64,000 nt of DNA from Tetrapyrgos nigripes. Taxonomy: Eukaryota > Basidiomycota > Agaricomycetes > Agaricales > Campanellaceae. The notes under the pieces are model-generated. The model searched no databases. It had not been told where the DNA came from and saw only the letters and a program-made list of their open reading frames with translations. This document shows positions 54,947 through 64,000 of the stretch, piece by piece; position 1 is the first letter of the stretch; every line of letters starts with the position of its first letter. Position numbers and translations under genes: made by a program. The DNA is taken from contig JAACJM010000010.1 in NCBI GenBank assembly GCA_013368315.1, forward strand, positions 868,001-932,000. The letters are read 5' to 3'.

Positions 54947-56511
54947 ATGCATACTACATCGTCTCCTTCTAAGGTTCCTTCATCTTTTCCTCTTCTGCTC
55001 ACTGTCTGATCCAACGAACAGGCTCCATATGGTCGTACTTATGACCCAAAACTCGTAACCCGCGAAATGCACCGACTAGGGTCCAACGCACCGCCATCCG
55101 CACCTTCTCTCCCAAACCCCGCATCCACCCAGTCCTCCAGCGCTTCGACCTCCTCCAGCGATCCATGGGGTGCAATACATGTCAATCTACTTCCGCTGTT
55201 CAACAGGGAACCGCTCAGAGTCCCAATGTAAGGCCGTTGTATTCTACCCGTGGACTACTGATCGAGTTCACAACAGCGAAGAACTAAACAACCTAGTCAA
55301 ACGCCATATCTCCTCTGTGATATCTGCATCTCCACCAAGAGCAATAGCAACCCTTGAGAATGACACTATCGAGCTGCTTTCTTCTGGAATGGTCACCCTT
55401 AACTCGAGACTTGCCGGCGTCGACGACGACAAGCTAATATCCCGCGTAGTCGAACTCTGGGGTTTCTTCTGGGACCAAGTCCTTACATACGTTGAGGGCG
55501 TACGTTGCCATCCATCTAACCTTGGTTATCATGCTCACATTATACCAGTCCCTCTTACCTCTTCGGACTGACCCTCTCCTTCCAGCCCTATACCGCCCTA
55601 AGCGACCATCTTCCCCGACTCGCTCAAGTGCCAAATCCACTGCAGTACAAAAGTCGGCCTCTCAAATTGACGTACGAACCATCGCATTACGGTGTTTCCG
55701 TGATAAGATTATTGTACCTCTATCCAATCGTCTGTATGCCCGACTCTCCTCTATAGGTAAACCAGACGAATTGCAAGAGATACCGCCACGTGTGGAGCAG
55801 ATGTTAGTCTTTTTTGTCAAACCTTTGCTCAATTTGACCATTGTCAAGGTTGCTTGTCCTTTCCTCCATAAACCGTCAGCGTTCTCCGACCCTTTCTCTA
55901 ACAACCCCTTCCCCACAAGCCAATTCCGCAGAAACCGCAGTCACCGACCTCCTTCGCGTCCTGCGTTCACCTCGTTCCCAAGCAGATGGGCGCAAGGGCA
56001 TGCAGACGCGTTCAGGACCAGGTACCGGTCCTCGAGCACCTAGTTTCCTATCAAACAACATTCCCCGGGATCGTCGTGGTCGAATTGCTCAGAGGCGGCA
56101 CGCAAAAGGACTGGCGATAGTTGGTCTTCCAAGTGAGAACGTGGACGGAGAATCTGGCGATGAAACACCGCGAATCACTAAAGGTGGGTTTGGCGATATG
56201 GAGAGGGATAAGGGCAGAGAGTTCTTGGAGGTGCTAAGGTTTGTAGTTCAATGACGACTTTGGTCACTGGGATAAAGCCTGATTCATTTTCAGAAATGCC
56301 GAGATGGAAAAGACCTGGGATGTCGACAAGCAGAGAGAAGAAGAGGAGGAAGAAGCTTTGGATTGGGACTCAGTACAAGTAGGTCGAGAAAGAAACATGG
56401 TTGCCCTAATAATCGCTCATCGTTTGTCCTTGTCAGGCTGATGTAGAAAGGATGGTGGGTATGACTTCGGCACAGGATACCTCTACGTCTTCCCGACGAC
56501 GAATGACTTGA
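54947..56511 (+). CDS. HbrB-like protein (TORC2 subunit Bit61/PRR5 family)
   Basis: HbrB/PRR5/Bit61 proteins bind the TORC2 kinase complex, which controls actin polarity and membrane stress; HbrB was first described through hyphal branching mutants in Aspergillus. A first exon MHTTSSPSK splices in phase to APYGRTYDPKLVTREMHRLG, then SSSDPWGAIHVNLLPLFNRE, NLVKRHISSVISASPPRAIA, ELLSSGMVTLNSRLAGVDDD, LISRVVELWGFFWDQVLTYV, and ALLPLRTDPLLPALYRPKRP. The conserved block is QIDVRTIALRCFRDKIIVPL followed by SNRLYARLSS. The C-terminus is disordered and charged (EMEKTWDVDKQREEEEEEAL) and stops at TGA 56509-56511. About five introns. The middle, around 55500-55560, requires one intron that I place by frame only. 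Confidence 0.82.
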
Positions 56512-56688
56512 TAGTCATGTATTCTTATTACCTGCCTGTAGCATATTGTCATAGTTTTCGAGGAATTGGATTTTTCAAAGCCGAGCTCAATAAGACATGG
56601 CATGTGGCATGGTATTCCATATCAAAGGACAGGATGTTGCGAAAGTCATAGAGCACAATATACATAAACCGAGATCGTAATTGACCAT

Positions 56689-57336
56689 CTAACCACGCTT
56701 CTTCGACACACCGACAGTCTTCCCACGACGACCTGTAGAGAGGAACCCAGTTGTTAGCAGGACGTTGAAGAATGTACGGATCATATATACCTGTCGTCTT
56801 GGTGTGTTGACCTCTCACACGGAGACCCCAGTAGTGTCGGAGACCACGGTGGGCACGGATTTTCTTCAATCGCTCAAGATCGTCACGGAGCTTGGAGTCG
56901 ACACCGTTGGAAAGAATCTGGTAGTTTTTGCCATCAACGATATCCTTTTGTCTGTTCAAGAACCACAGGGGAATCTTGAACTGTGTGGGGTTTTGGATGA
57001 TAGTGACAATTCGCTCGAGCTCATCGGAGTTGAGCTCTCCAGCACTAGAAATCGCGAGAGTACGTATGTGTGAGTATGGAGACGTGAAGAAAGAAATTCG
57101 GGGACGCACCGCTTGTTCAGGTCCACATCAGCCTTCTTGCAAACGATGTTGGAATACCGGCGACCAACACCCTTGATCTCAGTCAAGGCGTACATGATTT
57201 TTCTCTTTCCATCAACGTTGGTATTGAGGAGACGAAGAATGTGCTAGAGTGACGAAATTAATGTCTGACGACCGATCGAAAAATGGGAAAGACGCACTTG
57301 GAATTGTTGGTGGGCCTCCGGTACGACGAGGGACAT
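56689..57336 (-). CDS. RPS18: 40S ribosomal protein S18 (uS13)
   Basis: A structural protein of the small ribosomal subunit head contacting the P-site tRNA and the subunit bridge. Exons give [133 protein letters not shown] and [18 protein letters not shown]. Every uS13 landmark ([44 protein letters not shown]) is present. Four introns, the first just after the N-terminus. Full length, about 156 residues. It lies tail-to-tail with the HbrB gene (about 180 bases between stops). Confidence 0.97.
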
Positions 57337-57603
57337 CTTGGCAGAGTCAGTGGGTAAGGGGTACTTAGAAGAAGAGAGTTTCAGCACATACCTTGACTTG
57401 AGGATGGTGATTACAACGCAAGCAAGTTTTGTGTACTGTACAGGTTTGGAGCTGCTGTGGAACTCCGCTCAGATGCCGGGCAGAGCCGGGTGGTTTGACA
57501 TGACGGAGTTTTGAACTCAGATGCTGGTTTTGAATTTTGCCGAGGATGCCAAGAATAAGAATACGCTCTATTATAATGTACAGGAAATTTGCTTGTGCTA
57601 CTT

Positions 57604-61178
<3,575 letters not shown>

Positions 61179-61237
61179 AACAAGGCTCACGTGCAGCCAG
61201 TGTACTTCTCCTCAGTTTTTCCGATTTCGTGGCAGTA

Positions 61238-61600
61238 ATGCCCCGCGTACCTCCCAGTCTTGTGCAGCTTCTGCTGCGCCCGCCCCGTCTACCCAATACC
61301 GTCTCGTCACTGTCGACGGCATTGAGGCCAGCTCAAACTCTTTCCGACTGGACACATCGAGTCGTTCGACCTACAATTTCCTCCTTGCTACCCCAAAACG
61401 CGTTCAATCCCCTCCCTGTCTCTCCCATTCTACGATCATTACAGCCGCAAGTGCGGTTCGTTACATTTGGATCTGAATACCAGCCCTCGCAGCGGAAAAG
61501 AAAGCGCAGACACGGTTTTCTCGCCAGGAAGAGGAGCAAGAATGGCAGGAAAATTCTGGCCAGGAGATTGGCGAAGGGACGAAAGTACCTCAGTCACTAG
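61238..61600 (+). CDS. MRPL34: Mitochondrial large-subunit ribosomal protein bL34m
   Basis: Single-exon gene of 120 codons. The first about 75 residues ([20 protein letters not shown]...) form an Arg/Ser/Leu-rich mitochondrial targeting region. The C-terminal 46 residues are classic bL34: [20 protein letters not shown] followed by [20 protein letters not shown] and KYLSH. The family motif (TYQPSxxKRxRxHGFxxRxxTxxGRxVLxxRRxKGRxxLS) is matched throughout. I use the ATG at 61238, the first after an upstream GTG. It is transcribed away from ALA1, 59 bases between the starts, which suggests joint control of two mitochondrial-translation genes. Confidence 0.95.
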   Translation: MPRVPPSLVQLLLRPPRLPNTVSSLSTALRPAQTLSDWTHRVVRPTISSLLPQNAFNPLPVSPILRSLQPQVRFVTFGSEYQPSQRKRKRRHGFLARKRSKNGRKILARRLAKGRKYLSH

Positions 61601-61779
61601 AGTGCATTTTGGTACGTCTCTTCACTCACTCTATTCTTTGCAATCATTTATTCTCATGTTCTAGTTACATATGGGTCATAACGGTCAAGCAATAATAATT
61701 TACATCATATGCAGCATAATGCCAAAACTCTAGATCCATGAGTGAAGCTAGTGAAGTACGATCAACCGAGTGAAAAGAC

Positions 61780-64000
61780 TTAGTTCATGTCCATTAAAGC
61801 ATGTCGTGGCACTTTCTGAGCGTCGAGCAATTTCTCCAACATGAGATCTGGGGCATCCAACTCCGGCTCTGGTACCGGTGACATCTCTCCAAAGAGTGGC
61901 ATCTTGGGGAAGCGTCCATTCTGGGGCAGGTATGAGTCGGCAGGTGACATTGGGGTGAATGGAGAGTACATGAATCCTCGTTGGATATCAGCGAAGAGCG
62001 CCGAAATGGGAGTGGGTTCAACCCCGTTGACGACTCGAGTCTTGACTGGAGTAGTAGGGGCAGGTTCTATGACCTGGATAACAGGATTAGGTCCAACTGT
62101 GGTATCTCCTTCGGGCTCTTCGTCTTCTTCAACTTGCGGGCTTGTCGTAGTAGATTCTGACGTTGCTTCCTGAGGATCAGGCGACGACGACGAGGTCTCC
62201 ACTGTCGTCTCCTCTTCTGCAGTCCCCTTCTCTTCTACGGTCTCTTCCTCTACGGTCTCCTTCTGTTCTGTAACATCATTCCCTGCGATCTCCTCTTCTA
62301 GGACCTCTTCCTCTGCGATCTTCTCTTCTGTAACCTCTTTATCCCGTACGGCGTCCTTCTCTTCCTCTGCGTTGTCCGAAATCGGCTGCTCATCTTGTGG
62401 TGGTGCCACTTCTTCTGTAGGCGGCGTGGGCGATGAACCTTTGGACACGGCATCTTTGGGTGCCCCAGAAGGCTGAGCATTAGTTTTCTTCGGAAGTGCC
62501 ACCTGCCCTGGCTTCGGTGCAGACCTGGCGGAATGAGACAACGTCCCAGACCGTTTAAGACCCTCCTCTAACACTTTCCCCTTCCCTGAAGCAGGTTTTG
62601 TCGTATTGGCTGGCTTTTTAGCAGGTACCGGTGCCGGCGCAGGTCGACCACCACCCCAGGCTGGTTTTGTCGCAGCCGGTTTGGTGGGAACCTGTTTAAC
62701 TGCTGGCGGCTGAACTGCCTTTGACGAGGAAGCCGATTGAGAGCGAGGGTGTGTGCTGGGCCCACTAGCCTTGTCCTGAGCCGACTGTGTTCTCTCAACC
62801 TTCAGGGCTTTGACTGAGGCTTTCTTAGAGAGCGAAGGTGCCTCTTTGGACAGCTTAGGAGGTTCTGGCTTCCGGGGCAGCTTAGCACCTTCAGGTTGTG
62901 GATGTACGCGCAGAAGAGGTTTTTCGGGAGGAGCCGTCGTCACAGGCGGCTCAGGAATGGGTACTCGTTGGGGTCCAGAGGAGACCAGAGGTTTCGGGTG
63001 TGTGAGATGGGAAGAGGTACTTTGGGAAACAGGATTAAAATTTCGGATAGGTCCTGATGTCGAGGCAGCGCTCTGTGACACGGTACGTATGCGCATGGGA
63101 GGTACAACGGATGCAGCAGGCTGGGATCTGGATGACGGCAGTTGAGGCCGTCTCACAACGTACGTGTCGCCACTGGGCTCCGGCCTAATTGGTCCCCTGC
63201 CTCCAGAGTTTGCTGGAACAGGCATCGGTCGCTGAGGTTCTGCTTCTGCCCGACTGCGTGACCTACTGGATTCTGACCGACTTGGGGCTCTGCTGTCGGT
63301 TTGTGCTGGAGCGGGCATAGACCTCTGCAATTCTGCTTCGGTTTTTGTCCTGCTTTCAGGCCTGCTTGCTGGTCTTGGTGGAGGAGGCATGGAGCGGGTC
63401 TGTTCTGACCTAGTGGGCTTTTTTACATTCGCAGGTGGAGGCATGGTGGTCGTTTTTGAGGTGCCAGCCGCTGTACTGGATTGGGAAGAAGACGCTGGAA
63501 CGCTAGTCGATGTCATAGAGTGTGTAGAGGAGGCAAGCATCTGGGAAGGCTTTTTCCTGATCTGTTGTGGGTTAGAAGCAGATGAGGTGGATTTCGAGAG
63601 AATGAGATGGTTCGGACGAGGTTGGTTGGGGACAGTAGATTTGGGTTTGACACCTAGGTATTTTTTGATTGTAGGACTGAGGGGAGCTGTGAAACTGTGA
63701 CAATGTTACTCTCAGAATACAAGAATGAGAATAACGTGCTAACGTACCTGTCGACCTTGCCTGGTAAAAGCATCTGATATGCTTCAAACACCTTTTTCCC
63801 AGTCTTTCTGACGTCTGCGTTGGCATCTCTCGAGGTCGCCTTAATGAGTGCCTCGATATCCTTCACCCGCGCGTCTTTCTCCAGGTCGGAAGGATTGGAA
63901 GAATTGACACATGCTAGAGTGCTCTCGGCGACTACGAGACGCAACGAAGGAGACTTCTCCTTTATGTGCTGTAGAAAATAAGGTAGAACGCCGACCAATT
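61780..64000 (-). CDS. CLASP-family microtubule-stabilising protein, 5' end cut by window edge
   Basis: CLIP-associating proteins (Stu1/Cls1/Mast) rescue microtubules at kinetochores and the spindle midzone. At the right edge the frame gives VGVLPYFLQHIKEKSPSLRL with VVAESTLACVNSSNPSDLEK, DIEALIKATSRDANADVRKT and GKKVFEAYQMLLPGKVDRFT, the last helices of a TOG domain, followed by TAPLSPTIKKYLGVKPKS. Introns lie at about 63693-63746 and probably near 63560. Then comes a 586-codon exon, all low-complexity: Ser/Pro/Arg-rich (SRSRAEAEPQRPMPVPANSG), Lys/Pro-rich, and a Glu-rich stretch (EEKIAEEEVLEEEIAGNDVT). It ends KVPRHALMDMN at the TGA near 61780. The basic Ser-rich part would bind microtubules. 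The N-terminal TOG domains are outside the window. Confidence 0.85.
62215..62350. repeat. Degenerate Glu-rich coding repeat in the CLASP-like gene
   Basis: Irregular repeats of the CCTCTTCTNCGNTCTCCTC type on the plus strand encode runs of EETVEEKGTAEEE on the minus strand. Units differ in length and are not a perfect minisatellite, but the composition is sharply different from the flanks. Confidence 0.6.

Overview
This window is nuclear DNA from a filamentous basidiomycete, most likely a mushroom-forming Agaricomycete. Nearly every gene is split by short introns (about 45-65 bases, GT...AG, often with a CTGAC/CTAAC-like branch site), genes lie on both strands a few tens to hundreds of bases apart, and the families are fungal. 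They include an HMT1-type half ABC transporter, RDH54, HRD1, ILV6, a PDK1/Pkh-type kinase with a C-terminal PH domain, and a MATA-class HMG-box protein. Coordinates given for genes run from start codon to stop codon and include introns. The species cannot be named from the sequence alone.

Layout. 1-6.4 kb: a nucleoside transporter (cut by the left edge), a WDR68/DCAF7-type WD40 protein and a sugar transporter, all on the minus strand. 6.4-7.8 kb: a gene-free stretch. 7.8-14.7 kb: small genes, namely an uncharacterised Cys-motif protein, APQ12, the mitochondrial pyruvate carrier MPC2, a chitin-binding-module plus DM9/DUF3421 protein, a four-helix membrane protein and a Ser/Tyr/Arg-rich protein. 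15-25 kb: COG5, ILV6, the PDK1-like kinase, the HMG-box factor and a glycine-rich RRM protein. 25.5-35.2 kb: an all-minus run of HMT1, two uncharacterised genes and NAD kinase. 35.4-43.1 kb: queuosine salvage protein QNG1, AIM41/YqeY, HRD1 and a YtcJ-type amidohydrolase. 43.8-48.6 kb: the recombination motor RDH54. 48.8-53.2 kb: an accessory island holding two decayed genes, one XPG/GEN1-like nuclease and one trypsin-like protease. 53.5-64 kb: QRI7, an HbrB-like TORC2 subunit, RPS18, ALA1, MRPL34 and CLASP (cut by the right edge).

Functional themes. From 35 to 62 kb there is a loose concentration of tRNA-modification, tRNA-charging and translation genes (QNG1, AIM41, QRI7, RPS18, ALA1, bL34m). 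Several are paired head-to-head with extremely short gaps between start codons (25, 30 and 59 bases), so they probably share bidirectional promoters.

The least explained parts are the 48.8-53.2 kb island, the two minus-strand genes at 29.6-32.2 kb, the small Cys-motif gene at 7.8-8.4 kb, the carbohydrate-binding/DM9 fusion at 10.4-11.9 kb, and a duplicated WEGDA motif in the RDH54 N-terminus. I found no clear novel defence or mobile system, no CRISPR array, and no rRNA or tRNA gene.
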